Part shown: positions 1 through 11,393 of the stretch, one piece after another
Numbering within the stretch: the first letter of the stretch is position 1
Layout: each line of letters opens with the position of its first letter
Source of the DNA: Ligula intestinalis
Lineage: Eukaryota; Platyhelminthes; Cestoda; Diphyllobothriidea; Diphyllobothriidae
DNA: 64,000 nt
Assembly: GCA_036362985.1 (NCBI GenBank)
Contig: JAYGXS010000003.1
Span: 74,613,373-74,677,372 of the forward strand
Direction of reading: 5' to 3'
The notes under the pieces: generated by a model
Told to the model about the DNA's origin: nothing
The model's database searches: none
The model's input: the letters and a program-made list of their open reading frames with translations, nothing else
Made by a program: the position numbers and the translations under genes

Positions 1-125
1 ATTTCTCTGCATTGTTGCCGCGTGTTCGGCAATTCGAGTCTTGCGAAGTCTTCCAGTTTCTCTGACGTAGTTGCTTGGTCCGCAACTGCACCAGATCCTA
101 TAGACGTCTCCAACGGCTTCTTGTC
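1..125 (-). pseudogene. Penelope-like retroelement, GIY-YIG endonuclease end (partial)
   Basis: Read on the minus strand, this stretch gives an open frame with the Penelope-type GIY-YIG signature. It has a V-Y-R-I first motif, then C-S-C-G, then N-Y-V-R-E-T-G-R, and finally T-R-I-A-E-H. In Penelope-like elements this C-terminal domain nicks DNA for target-primed insertion. The spacing Y-R-I..C-x-C-G..Y-V-x-E-T-G-R..R-x-x-E-H fits the family. In the second motif an Arg stands where Gly is usual (YVRE rather than YVGE). The element continues beyond base 1, so its 3' end is not in view. The frame upstream is broken by stops, so this is a decayed copy. Confidence 0.75.
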
Positions 126-425
126 ATCGCAGAGGGTTCTGGTTGTGGTTGCCTCCGGTATGTGTGTGTGACTCTAACTCTGAGTGGTGCGACAGGGCAG
201 CCATTGGCCTCCAAGACGTTTTTGACGTTAGGTACGGTGCGAGTTTGTTGCCCGTCTCGTTTGCCCACACATCGGTTGACGCGGTTGCGTGGGTAGCGAT
301 TTTCTCTGAACTCCCGTCAAAGATATCGTATTCTGGCAATTTTTTTGGTTCACTGCAGTGCCTCTATACGCCGATAAAGTTTCCTTATGGAAGAATTGTT
401 TGGTGTGCGACCGGGTGATAGACAC
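126..425 (-). pseudogene. Decayed sequence upstream of the GIY-YIG domain
   Basis: On the minus strand, directly 5' of the GIY-YIG stretch, short open pieces in different frames are separated by stops (for example 425-228). In Penelope-like elements this position holds the linker between reverse transcriptase and endonuclease. I see no reverse-transcriptase motif. Assignment to the same element rests on position and strand only. Confidence 0.35.
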
Positions 426-429
426 GCAG

Positions 430-545
430 ACTCAGAGGAGGAGAAGAAAAAAGGGAAGGAGGAGGAAGAGGGACAGAAAGAAAAATCCGAAGGGAATGAA
501 AAGCCAATATAAATTAGGGCAGCGCACAAAATGGAGAGAGGGTCA
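430..545 (+). repeat. Purine-rich (GGA/GAA) tract
   Basis: An almost pure A/G stretch of GGA, GAA and AAAG steps. Low-complexity DNA of this kind yields spurious Lys/Arg/Glu-rich open frames. Confidence 0.7.
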
Positions 546-559
546 AAATGAAGATGACT

Positions 560-2480
560 GATACATTTATAATAAGATGACCGGAAAACCATAACAAATA
601 GATAATGTTATCGATGTTGGAAAACGGTAGCGAAAGAGACATAGGGTCTGACTAACCGGGACACGTCTTGACGCAGATATCATGGAGATCGTACTTGAAG
701 GCAGGGTTCAGCTCCTGGCGGCTTGTATCATGGTTGAGAATGTACTTCGGTGGACAGGAGCTCGTGCACGTCCGATTGTTCAGCTTATTTCGACAGGCCT
801 GGCGGAAACATGAGATGGGCTAAAGTAAATTACCCTACTGAGGAACTTTGCACGGGAAAAAAAATAATAAACCCACTTACTGCGCCTGCCACACGAAGGT
901 TCTGGTGGCCTAAAGCAGCTGTTTACTGTACGTTCCTCCGCTTATCAATGAACACACCGCAGACACCGAAACTTTGTCACCATTTTGAGGGTAAGGTGAT
1001 AGCTCATCTTTGCCCACGCTTAGCACAACCTCATAGGGGGCGGGGGGGGCGTTGTAGAATGACCACTAACTTCTGCGGCAAAGCATTTTTGTGCGCGGTT
1101 GTCAATCCACCAAAATGACCAGCCTTCCGGGGACTGCCATCCAGCCATAGCTACGTCAACGTGATCAGACATGTTTTCTAGTGGGGGGCGGAGCAAATGA
1201 TGGCCGGTAAATGGTACAGCACCTGCAAACCCTTAAACGGCTAATCGTTGGAAGAATGGCTAGGGGTGGGCGGTAACCGCCCCCCCCCACGACCCCACCT
1301 GCGTTGGACTGTCATGCATAGTATGTCTCCCGCGGCTTCCCGAGACCACTTACACAAAGAGGCCGTTCACTTCTCGCGCGAGCGCTGCCTACAGGCTGAA
1401 GAAATGCCCGATGTGGCAATTCAGGTGTTTATTTCGACACTTTTCACTATGTGCCCCACAGCATGCAAGGTGCAGGGCTGCTGACTTGCAATTGATTAAG
1501 TTCATACTGGTAGTACATTTGTGCTGCACTCACCGCACGCGTCCCTACCAGGACCGATGTCATGCCTAAACTCAGAAGACCGGAGGCACGGAAAGGAGGT
1601 AACTGTCGTGACGGTGGTGGTGGCCTGACAGTTCGAACGTCGTTTTGGACGATTTCCACGGCGAGCTTCAACTAGCTGAAGGCAAGCACGGTGACTCAAC
1701 CGGGGTTAAAGTGAAAGCATACTTGCAGGATCTAACCCACTCTCCCCCCACTGTAAAGACAATCGATCGAAAATGGGAGAGCGCAGGTGGCTGGTGCGGC
1801 CGAGGCTACCCCTAAAGGTGCCCCCCCCCCCTTCGCTCAGAAAACTCAGCATCGTAAGATACGCACGGTGCGGCTGACCGGGTGGGTGTTACGGCGGATC
1901 GAACGAACAGCCTTTGCAAGCAGTTAGGTTGCATCGTACGACTACGCAGACAGGGGCGTGACAGCCACCGCCACCACCACGCCATCCGCAACTTCACTAG
2001 GCACCACCAGCTGGTTTAAACTTCTCCGGATCAGAGAAGAGAAGAGATACGATTGACCGGGCAACCATGTACACGGTCTGCAAACCCAGTGGGAGCGCAA
2101 ACGCATACACCGACAGGAAATCAGATCCAAAAAAATTGCCAGCGCACACTAAACCGCAGGGGTCATGTTTCTGCTGAAGCGTGGCATCCCATACGCGCAC
2201 AATCGTTCAATCTTAGGAGGGTGCAAGAACAGCCCTGCACTTAGCCTAGTCCATCATCATTCAGAGACGGGGTAACAATTCAGTCATCGACTGTGAGGTA
2301 CTACCAAGGTACTCGTCAGCCACTTCCCACACCGCAAACACACTGAACTGATTGTGGGTCCAGTCACTGCGTCAGTTAGCAGAGCCAAAAAGAAAACAAG
2401 CTGCCCTAAACGCACCCGGCTGCTAACCTTTACTGAGATTATTGAAGGAGTTTATTGGAATTTCGTTTTTTAAGCCTAAC
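560..2480. other. No gene recognised
   Basis: Short open frames only, none with a recognisable domain. The stretch holds G and C homopolymer runs near 1037, 1269 and 1820. A segment at about 1725-1830 resembles 23955-24065 (see separate entry). Confidence 0.5.
1725..1830 (+). repeat. Dispersed repeat, copy 1 (partner near 23955-24065)
   Basis: Shares with 23955-24065 the order ATCTA-CCCACTCTC, then a CCACT step, a variable spacer, and GGGAG-G-GCAGG-GGCTGG. The match was judged by eye with gaps. The family is unknown. Confidence 0.4.
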
Positions 2481-2482
2481 TA

Positions 2483-3009
2483 CAGTAGTCGCCGGTTACT
2501 AAGCCCACGGTCAATAAGCCCAGCCGCGTATTAAGCCCAAATCAGCTTGGGATGGAATTTTACATGGCAAAATCCGCAGGCTAATAAGCCCAGTCGCCGG
2601 CTACAAAGCCCAAGTTGCCAACACGATAGACTCAGATTCTCATCTCTCTGCGTGCGCAACGCGGTCTACAGGCATCAGATTTCACAAAACTCGACGATTA
2701 CTGGCGCCTCGAGAAGGATATCAAAGAGCATTTGAGTGAAGTTTCCGCCAAAACAGCTGACACTAGACTGCTTTTTTTAAACACGTCACAAATCATATTT
2801 TTGCTTTTGTCATAATGTAAAATACAGACAAACAGCATCCTATTCTTACACATAACCAAGTTCTACACATAATACAGTACGTATGTAATGTATAGTGCCT
2901 ATCCTGCGTTTGCTAATCAAGAACTAGGACTCTCCGGTTAGTGCGCCCACCGCTTATTAAGCCCAATTTGGTCTGGGCCCGAGGTGGGCTTAATAGCCAG
3001 CGACTACTG
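2483..3009. mobile_element. MITE-like non-autonomous DNA transposon with TA target duplication
   Basis: The left end reads CAGTAGTCGCCGGTTACTAA and the right end, reverse-complemented, reads CAGTAGTCGCTGGCTATTAA. Counting the flanking TA, 25 of the first 28 positions agree. A TA dinucleotide flanks both ends (2481-2482 and 3010-3011), as expected for the Tc1/mariner/pogo superfamily. The 527-bp interior has no transposase. The motif AAGCCCA occurs at 2501, 2516, 2533, 2586, 2606 and 2959, and inverted at 2985-2991. The stretch at 2592-2612 repeats the left-end motif almost exactly, so the subterminal region is built from tandem copies of the terminus. Superfamily assignment is inferred from the TA duplication and the CAGT start. 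Confidence 0.75.
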
Positions 3010-3011
3010 TA

Positions 3012-5100
3012 CGTATTCCGGTAACTTTTTCACTTGAGTAGGTAGTTTTATGGAGCAAAGGCATGGGATTGTATATGCACACATACCTGGCCCACGCCTC
3101 GGCGCTTTTGCATACTGTGTAGTGAGAGTTCGTGGCGCAATGCACGAACTCGCAAAACATATTTTGACTAGGGGAAATAATGTATGTGGAAGCGAGCTAC
3201 TAACAACGATGAAGCATTTGGATCTTGAGTTGATTCGAATAGCAAGCAATGTTCCTGCCTTGGGAACGAAGTACTCCTTAAGAGGAAATATTTTTTCCGC
3301 CATTTTTCTATGCTTCGATAAAACCGGCAGTTCATCTTTCTTAAAAAAACAAACCGTCATAGTAGGGTGCCGATATTTTTCTTGCCACGCGCAGAATGAC
3401 GGCACTAGAAACCACCGGTTATAGAGTTGCCTTTCCAAACTCGCCATCCCGCTTACGTCCTAAATCCCATTAAGTCTTTTTTTTCATAATTGAAATAAAT
3501 GTTCGCTGAACGCAGTCACCTACCTCGCTGCATCCTGCCATAAAGCGGCATCCTGACGCGCCAAAGCGCTTTGAGCATATCCGAACTAATTTGCCGGCGT
3601 CGCAAGCCGGCTTTAGAAGCCTGCCGACATTAGATTGCGCATATATGCAGGCAAGCCTTCAAAATGTTTTAATAAGTTTAAATCTGCCTCAACGACCAAT
3701 TATATTCTTATCCTTAAAATAATGCCGACTGTGAATAAATTAACTGCTAACAGCACAGACATAAAATAGTTCTTAGCGCATGACATTTGGGCAGACTTGT
3801 TGATTTCACGAATAAAATTACGAAAAAAATCAACGGCATTCACCAAGAAAGGTACGGCAACTAATTTGTCCGTTCTATAGACTCCACAATTTCACTTAAG
3901 TTTTTCCCTACGAACGTAAAATGCCTCAAAGGTATAGACTACCGTCATAACGGTGTTCCGACAGGATTTAACAAGCCGGGAAGACTGCTTCGAATGCGAT
4001 TACCGACAAAGACAAGGGATACTGGGATATAAATTACTAGTTTACCGTCGCACCACGGCTGGCCTAACCCAACTCGAGGTTCGGGGATACCCGACGTTCG
4101 AACGTGTTTTATAGTCGGGAACTCAATGTCCTGTCAGGTGTTGGACTCGATTGACCCCAAAACCTCAGTTTGAGTAAAGCGCTGCTGCGTGAATATTTGT
4201 TGGAAATGCAAACCGACTCGAAACATCCATGGAAATCAAAGACTTAATAAATACCAAGGAGCCGTTTGGGATACTGTATCGGATCCCACGCCTAAAATAT
4301 TCGTGTAAATACACCGGTTCGAGTGAATGCATACTTGGATTACATGTAGATTATGCTAAGCTGGTTGTGCGACGTCGTAAAGACATATTACAATTCGATG
4401 CCCATTATTTCGCAACGGAGTATGAGGTCATCAAAATACTCGCCCACGTGGGAAGTACGACGAGTTGACAGGTAACCAAAAACTGGGACTCGGGTTGGAA
4501 GTCAATCAACCGATGTATCGACCTTCGCGGTCTCTTCCAGGCCTGCGTCACTGATTGTTGATTGGTTCTCGTAGCCTCCATAATTGCGGCTTCTTCAGCT
4601 AGCGCTTTTACATCTGGCGGAGGACGACCCCTCAAATTCGCCAACTTAAGCATCTAAACCAAGATTTTTGATGCTTCAGTAGCCTTCTTTTTGCTTACTA
4701 ATACCGAAGAGCATTGCCAAAGACGACAACAGCAACAAGAATGAACGTTTCTGACTTTTCAGTCGTCACCAGTCAGCCGTAGGCAACCACAGGTCTTAAA
4801 ATTCCTCTGCGGCTCGAATTGACGACTTATTGGACCACCACCCTAGCTCCTGATCCACGGGCTCATTACCTTGGCGATTGCGTACACTAAGAATTGTAGA
4901 TAGACGCACACCAGTTGCTTTGCTGGACATACTCACGTCCCGTTGTGCCCTAGGGCGCACTCTCGGGCCACGCCATCAGTCGCACAGCGGCTACTATTAT
5001 AGATGACGCGACTCATTAAACCTCATGACAGAGGTCTGAGTGGGGAGTATAACGTCGTTAGTCTTATTTATTAAATTGATTTGAGGACCGTAAAGCCTGT
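3012..5100. other. No gene recognised; two opposed open frames near 3.0-3.4 kb
   Basis: A 147-codon frame on the minus strand (3447-3004) overlaps a 124-codon frame on the plus strand (3050-3424). Neither shows a domain, signal peptide or convincing splice sites, and the minus frame runs into the right end of the neighbouring MITE. The rest of the stretch has only short frames. Confidence 0.45.
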
Positions 5101-5104
5101 TTAC

Positions 5105-5180
5105 TAGTCTCTGTGCCACTGCTGGCGGGGGTCGAGATTGATAGACGAAACAAAATTGGACGAGCGTGTCGCCTAGCTAA
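5105..5180 (+). repeat. RTE-tail module, fragment
   Basis: Contains the CACTGCTGGCGGGGGTCGAG core. The same core appears near 7930 and 26150, and in reverse complement at 7190-7220 and 13170-13200. It is a short diverged copy of the module that forms the 3' tail of the RTE-like element at 6385-7330. Confidence 0.5.
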
Positions 5181-5184
5181 CAAA

Positions 5185-6050
5185 CTTTTAAGCTAAGCTG
5201 ACTTGTGACCTTTAATTCTTTTGGCACAAAGAAAAATACATGGATGACCAAGAGCAGTCAGTACAGGTGATTAGATGTAGACCAAAATTTATTCTTGCTG
5301 TTTGCAAGATTTCGTGCTTAAAAATAGCTAACTGTGCATTTTGAGAGAGAGAGAGAGAGAGAAATGCAGGAAAGAATTTGCTGCACGCCGTGCGTGTAAA
5401 ACATTTCCGGCGGGGAAACGATTTGCACCTGCATGGATGGCCTCAATTCCGGTCCTGGATGGAGAACAGATGTTGCTGATGTCTCGACTGCAAACTCCAG
5501 TGGGAACTATTGAAGGTCTGGCTTAAATTATTTCTCCTCTAACTATTTTCTGAACCATGGAAATGCAGAGAAGGCTTTTGCAACAACCTTTTTTAACCTG
5601 TCCAAGTGCTGCTATTTGTTACTTCATCTTACTGTCTGTCTGTCTGGCTTTGGATTTGTCCATCTTTAATAAAGTGCGGCTTGATCTTAATTCTTTAAAA
5701 GCAGCCTTATGGATTTCCCGGTTTTTTCCCATTATGCTGCTCATCCGATCCCCTCCTTCGCTTCCTAATTAAAATTCAACAAATTGACATCTCGAAAATT
5801 AAAACACTCATTCATTCAATCATTCGTGTCAATAGAGCCAGTTTTTTGGTTGAGCAGGTAGTTCAGGCTAATCCTCTAGAGACCGTATGAAAAACAGTCT
5901 TGTGCGACCAGATTTTTTCCCTTGGCGGTCAATGTGTAGGAATCTACCATGAATTATTAGATTGCGGCTCGGGCGTCCGGAAGGATACGTCAAGTGGTGC
6001 AAGAAGACACGACTAAGTGGTCTGACAAGATGTTCATCAGGAAGTAATAA
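5185..6050. other. No gene recognised
   Basis: Apart from the GA microsatellite there are only short frames without recognisable features. Confidence 0.5.
5343..5362 (+). repeat. (GA)n microsatellite
   Basis: Ten perfect GA dinucleotides. Confidence 0.9.
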
Positions 6051-6051
6051 T

Positions 6052-6130
6052 CGGATAGCTATTTCTGACTTATCAGAAATCGTCAGTCAACCCTACCTAA
6101 CTATAGGCTCGGGTAACACAGAATGCTATC
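6052..6130 (-). repeat. tRNA-related repeat, diverged fragment
   Basis: Carries a degenerate version of the block 'atttctggcttattagccatcgtcagccagtc' in broken form (ATTTCTGACTTATCAGAAAT, then CGTCAGTCAACC), in the same orientation as the clearer copy at 44261-44400. Confidence 0.4.
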
Positions 6131-6384
6131 CTGGACACTTTGATAAGCGAGCGTTAACCATAAAATTCTACTAGTGAGTCCCAATCCGTCATTTTATAGG
6201 TTGCGATTGTAATTATTCCATAGCACAGGAATGGGGTTGCCCAAGCAGCTAACACTCAATGGTCAAAGCGTCCGGACGTACGTTCCGGGTTATCCAATGA
6301 CTGGCCGGCGCTGCCTAATAAGACAGGAAGAGTAACTTTACTCTCTGTCATCTTCGTCGGAACTCCTTTCAGCATCATTACTAG

Positions 6385-6933
6385 GACGACATTTTCTCCC
6401 ATATCGATGCTGCTCGCTGGGTTTTCTCAATCCTTCCAAAACGCCTATGGATCCGACCTGACATCTCCATCGCCACGAAGATTCGTGTATACCGTACATC
6501 CATTCGGTCAGTCCTCCTCTATGGATGTGAATGCTTGGCTGTGCGCTCTGAAGATGAGCGAAGACTGGAGGTTTTTAACCACCGATGCCTGAGGACGATC
6601 CTGCGAGTTAAGTATAGCGACTCCATCTCAAATGAGACAATCCGCATCCGCTGCAATCGTATAACGAAGATATCTCAGGCCATTCAAGAAAGGCGACTGA
6701 GGTGGTTTGGACACATTCTCCGTCGTCTGCCCCACGAGCTTTGCTATGCTGCCCTCGACCCACCGCCGAAGCCCACCTGGAAACGTGGAAGAGGAGGGCA
6801 ACTGAAGACTTGGCTCGACACCGTCCGTCAAGACATGGAAGCAGTTCTTGGACCTTCTATCTTCGGTCTCCGTTGCTGGAGAAGAGACTGGCTGGAGCTT
6901 TCCAGATCCGCTGCCGCCAATCGCCACGCATAG
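6385..6933 (+). pseudogene. RTE-like retrotransposon, C-terminal part of the reverse-transcriptase polyprotein (5'-truncated)
   Basis: About 180 codons run without a stop and match the tail of flatworm endonuclease/reverse-transcriptase polyproteins. Landmarks in order are V-Y-R-T-S-I-R-S-V-L-L-Y-G-C-E, then E-D-E-R-R-L-E-V-F-N-H-R-C-L-R, then Q-E-R-R-L-R-W-F-G-H, then K-R-G-R-G-G-Q-L-K-T-W-L-D. This region lies downstream of the catalytic palm and is probably the thumb/connection. The endonuclease and polymerase core are missing, which is typical of 5' truncation during target-primed insertion. The frame ends at a TAG at 6931-6933, and similar residues (R-G-T-V-R-D-I-I-E-A-G) continue beyond it. 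That stop may therefore be a mutation and the original end may lie at the TAG near 6967. Lack of other damage suggests a fairly young copy. Confidence 0.8.
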
Positions 6934-7330
6934 AGAGGTACCGTTCGTGACATCATCGAGGCCGGCTAGATCAGGCATGATCATAGCCGTAACAAGTACA
7001 AGTACACTATCGGTCACTGTCTGCGAGGACTCTAGCTTTAGCTCTAAAGTGCAATGGGATGAACATGTCACGCAATCGGATCGGGAGAACGACCTTCCTA
7101 TGATCTAAACACAACTTGCAAGTCCTTGGTGACCGCTCACCGATCGCTAGCGGCAATCACTCGTCCCCTTCTGCCTTGGAACTCACATTCGATCCTCGCC
7201 AGCAGCCGCACAGCGGCTGGGCACATGACATTGCCGAATCGGGTGGCTCAGGGCGGCTACTAAGCCAGGACTGGTCATTCCAGTGGCCCCTTTTCTTTGC
7301 TAACCCTCCTGGGCCCCATTTGACAATGAA
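6934..7330 (+). mobile_element. 3' tail of the RTE-like element and adjoining repeat module
   Basis: Follows the coding remnant. The part at 7128-7250 (CTCACCGATCGCTAGCGG, later CTTCTGCCTTGGAACTCAC, then CCAGCAGCCGCACAGCGGC) recurs at 13103-13203 in the same orientation and at 11850-11945, 7925-8015 and 26121-26225 in the opposite one. At 7245-7300 a piece of the tRNA-related repeat follows (GGCTACTAAGCCAGGACTGG, then TCATTCCAGTGGCCCC). Confidence 0.6.
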
Positions 7331-7390
7331 TCCATTTCCACCACGCATGCAGCCCTCTGCTCCAGGTCCAGTTTCCAGTGCTTTTTCAAC

Positions 7391-7408
7391 TCTCTCTCTC
7401 TCTCTCTC
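7391..7408 (+). repeat. (TC)n microsatellite
   Basis: Nine perfect TC repeats. Confidence 0.9.
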
Positions 7409-7544
7409 CATGTGTGTGTCGGGTGTGAGACGCCTGGTTCTCTGTGCGCGAGCAAAAACCGGTGCGAGCGTACGTATGCAAAAAAGCAACAGAAAGCAGC
7501 TGACTGGCACCACGCCTCCCCCCTTCCCCTGGCATTGCATCTGC

Positions 7545-7690
7545 GCCAGAGCGCATGTGGGTGCTTTCGCGCGCGCGTGCCTGTGAGCTGTGCAATTATC
7601 GAACGCTGCGTTGGGCCGCAATTCACGTGAAGGACACGCGTGCATGTGTGTGCGTGCGCACACACGCACGCACCATCTCAAAAGCACGTG
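7545..7690. repeat. Alternating purine-pyrimidine, CpG/TpG-rich tract
   Basis: Contains GCGCGCGCGTGC near 7570 and a near-palindromic run of GTGTGTGCGTGCGCACACAC near 7648. Such DNA can adopt Z-form. It also generates the long overlapping open frames seen here on both strands, which I do not regard as genes. Confidence 0.6.
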
Positions 7691-7924
7691 CTACGCGTAG
7701 GTCGGCTGTGATTGGTCGATTCGTTTTCGGACAGGGGCGTGGAGTGACCTGAGCGGCTTATCAAACTACGTGCTGTTGAGTGTGTTACCGGTGCCCGTAT
7801 TTGTGTCACAATTGGAGGCGCGACAACCGGTGCAGCAAACGAAACCAGTTAAAAGTTGCAACCTGATTAAAGCTAATAGGGCTGTTCCGGTCTCAGTTGT
7901 CTCTGTGGGTAGTTGTCTTCTACG

Positions 7925-8015
7925 TGCATCACTAGCCGCTGTGTGGTTGCTGGCGGGAATCGAGATTAAGTCCCATGGCGCAAGGGGACGAATGAGTCCC
8001 GATAAATGGCTGTCT
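7925..8015 (+). repeat. RTE-tail module, inverted relative to the element
   Basis: Has CTAGCCGCTGTGTGGTTGCT, GGCGGGAATCGAGATTA and GGGGACGAATGAGTCCCG in order, matching the reverse complement of 7140-7220. Confidence 0.6.
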
Positions 8016-8466
8016 CTTATTGTTACAGTTTTCTCATCCTGTGGCATTAAAATTCGAAGAAAACAAAAGAGTTCAGTGTTTTTCTGACTTTTTTAAATGA
8101 GGTTACCTGTCCGGCAGTCGAAACGTTTTCTTCTGGGATTGGTTCCTAAAACGCGTACCTTTACTTGTATTCCCTTAAAATGCTCACACGCATACATAAT
8201 AATATTACCAGGACTTATTTCCACATTTTCCAACATCTAATTAGCGAATGTGGATGAAGTAGGTTGCAATATTAAATCATATAGCTTCAGTTGCGTAACC
8301 CGGCGAATACGAGACTGACTGTTTAAGGCCGCAATGAAAACCAAAGGGTAGGGATAACTTATACGTCACCATAAACGGGCCATAGGAAAAGGAATACCCC
8401 ACTCAAGTAGTAAAGGCAGCCATGCCCATAATTCTAGGGAGAACAAGTGCCCCGACCCCAACAGAA

Positions 8467-8760
8467 AACTAAGTGGTAGCCCTCATCTTAAACCTAGTAT
8501 TGAAGTTAGCGTTAACCTTGAACGGGACCCAAGCCCAAACCTTGACCCGTACTGTGAACCAAACTGCAAACGTACTGTTAAACCTAAAATTACATGGCAT
8601 CATCTTACAAATAAAACTAAGCTGCATTTCCAAGCTTAAACCTACCCTAGCATAAACTCTATCGCTACAATTAACGCTAACTTTAACCTAAACCCTAAAC
8701 GTACCCGTAACTTACCTTAGCGCTAGCCTTAACCTTAAACCTAACACTAAACCAACTCTT
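8467..8760. repeat. Degenerate telomere-like (CCCTAA-type) interstitial tract
   Basis: A run of about 290 bases full of TTAACCT, CTAAACC, AACCCTAAAC and related hexamer/heptamer variants, densest at 8680-8720. It looks like decayed CCCTAA/TTAGGG-type sequence. Similar G-strand tracts lie at 46725-46815 and 47465-47650. Confidence 0.55.
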
Positions 8761-11225
8761 ATCATGATCAGAAACATAACCCTATTGGCTCTGGAAGTTG
8801 AGGTGGGCGCCTCTTGTTCTCATTCCCATATAAGTAATCCCTGCCGACCGAAGTACGACGTTTTCGCTATATCTTCTGGAATACTTGCAGGTGTTGAGGG
8901 TAAGGATTCCCGATTCTCCATCAATACCACATTTAGCACACCAATTCCTTTGATACACTGCGATGATTACTGGCCTCGTAGACAGACTAAACTAGAGGCA
9001 CTGCCAGTCACACATCGAGTGGTCTGAAAAGCTAAAAGTGTGTAGCGGTTAAAGTACCTGCGATGGCACGTGCTAACAGCCTTCTCCCTGTGTCACGCTT
9101 TAAACATCTACAAGCGAACATCACTCAATTGCATTGGCTTACAATATCAGAATTTAAGTAAATCGAAGAACTTGTCACTATTTCTGCGCCTTAGCATTAG
9201 CGGTGTAAGTGGGCTTAGACATCATCACAAGTATATTTTGATTTACCTCATATGCCAAAGTGTCGCCCTCATTTCTGTCAATCCCACCAGAAGAACCTTT
9301 AGCCTATCATACCACGTGCTCCATGGAATGCGCAGAGCACCAGGGACTAGCGCGTGAATTGTTTTACAAAGAGGCAAACGTTCGCAACAACTATTGTACT
9401 TCCTCTCTCGTTTGCCTTGATCGCAGAGTGTTTAAGTTACCGGGGAGGGTGGGTTCCCAAATCTTAACAGCCCATCTACGCGTGCCACACACGAGACATG
9501 ATCTCTAATGGATGCACCAAACTGCAAAAATGTCTAAAATAGACCACATTTGGCAGAATCTATGGCAGCCCAGTCCCCCCCCCCGCTGAGGGAAAGACTG
9601 GATCAGTTGATAGCTTCATAAGTCACGGTTTATAGCGCATCGTAGTAAGTTCGAGTGTGAACGATGCACTATAGTGACAGGGATTCGTTAGCGTTTGGCC
9701 CAGTATCGCTTCCACCGCCCAAGCATTAGTTGACTGTGTGGGTGTCATAAAACCCGGAACCTTCTGATGTATAATCAGACGGAACCGAAAGGAGCAGATC
9801 CTTTATCTCACAATTTTTTCTATCTTGAAATTTCGTTCGCTCATCTCGTCAGAGAAGCGTTAAAACGAACTACATATGTGGAAGTCAATCCAGCACACAC
9901 CAGAGGCTCGCCTTCCAATCACAGAGAAACTGCAACACAGATTACGATGCCCACCCTGATTTAGGCAGAGTTACGTTGACGACAGTGTGGTTGTCCGTTT
10001 ACACGCTTGACGCTCTGTCATGCTTCTGGTCGCATTGCTATTGGAGCCATCCACGTCTTGACGCCGGTCAATCACCTTGGGCCATTTCACCGATTGGCTG
10101 CAAGCGACAAAAAGTACCTAGTAGCATGCACGGCTTCGAGGTGCAACAATGTATACCAACTAACAAGTAAACGGAAGAGACCGCTAACGGCAACTGTTTG
10201 TAGAGCGCCCCGTAAGCATCGACCAATCAGCGTGCTGCATTTCACCGATTCACTGCGGACGACAAATGAGCCACGGCAGCCACTGGCTGATACAAATTTG
10301 CTCTTAGGTACGAATGCTTGTACTGCTCTTTGTAAACTGTTTCGCTGGTAAAGTTCGTCCAACCTAAATAGTCTTCCCTGACTTGGGGAACCTTCGCGAC
10401 TTCGACAGCAGCACCTTTGGAGCAAATCGGACTCCCCTCCGCTGCGAATTTCATGTTCTTATTTCAGTTATGCACATTTTCTTTAATTTTTAGTTTTATA
10501 TAAGTCCGTATTTGATTAGAAACCAGCAAATAAATATCCCTAATCGCGCGGGATTTCACATGTCTGTAAGTACTCTGATAAACTCTTCCAACCTGTCAGT
10601 CTATCTGATTGCTGCTATCAGGCTTCTCTTGAGAGTGGAAAGAGAAGCATGTTATTTCGTCCAATCTTTATCAAACACGCAGCAGATAAGCACAGCTTTG
10701 CAACCACACCATAGAAACGAAACTTTGATTTAAAAAAACATAGCATCATGCTGCGTGTGCGGTACCATGGCAGCCCGAATGTCTGTCAGCTGGGAAAATG
10801 ATCAGAGCAATATAGGGACCTCTTACATAAACTGACATATCTTATGAAATATAATCAAACTACTGAGATGCAGTTTCGATTAGGAAAGCGCACTTAGATG
10901 GACTGATTGCAGTGCAGCATAAGCCCATCATTGCGGTGTCTGACAGAATGTCTTTCCGGTGACTTGAAAAGTCTACGCTCGGTGTAATAAAGGGCTATTT
11001 AATTAGAATAAACTGCTTGCAGTGATTTTTGCTGGTCCTATGAATTAGCATAACATTTATCGAGAAGGTGAATAAAATTTTCGTTCTCTTCTTTAGTCAG
11101 TAGTAAGTCATCACTTCAAATTTTCCATTTGAGGAAAAAGAATCTTACGCTTTTAAAACATTTATGGGTACTAGGTTTTTTTAAGACCTTAAAATGTCAC
11201 TTCTATGGAGTATCGGTTTTGTAGA
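8761..11225. other. No gene recognised; dispersed-repeat fragments
   Basis: A fragment at 9430-9515 (CCATCTACGCGTGCCACACA followed by CGAGACATGATCTCT) matches the family at 52565-52700, 54750-54900 and 30580-30650. A poly-C run lies near 9576. Two direct repeats of about 29 bases (CATTTCACCGATT, then CTGC/GACTGC and CGACAAA) sit near 10084 and 10239. Open frames here are short and featureless. Confidence 0.45.
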
Positions 11226-11228
11226 CAG

Positions 11229-11393
11229 TATTGTCGGCACTGACAGGGGAGACTGGAATAGCTATTTCGAACTTATTGGCCGTCGTCAGCCAGTCATACC
11301 CAGACCCAAGAGGTGCGCCGGTCGAGCCTCGAACTCGCAACCGTTAGATCAGAATCTAACGCACTAACCATTGAGCTACGAGCTCGTTGTCTT
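11229..11393 (-). mobile_element. tRNA-related SINE-like repeat, complete copy
   Basis: On the minus strand it opens with an A-box-like GTAGCTCAATGGTTAGTGCG. A B-box-like GCGAGTTCGAGGC follows about 40 bases later, then the family body CTGGCTGACGACGGCCAATA and the tail TTCCAGTCTCCCCTGTC. The two boxes are the internal RNA polymerase III promoter expected of a tRNA-derived SINE. Sibling copies lie at 11671-11848, 25949-26120, 44261-44400 and 49537-49715. No cloverleaf was tested. Confidence 0.75.

Noticed and set aside
3004..3447. 147-codon minus frame overlapping a 124-codon plus frame
   Set aside because: No domain, no consistent splice sites, and overlapping opposed frames suggest chance.
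7157..7687. 176-codon minus frame and several overlapping frames
   Set aside because: They lie in repeat module, (TC)n and CpG-rich alternating sequence; composition explains the lack of stops.
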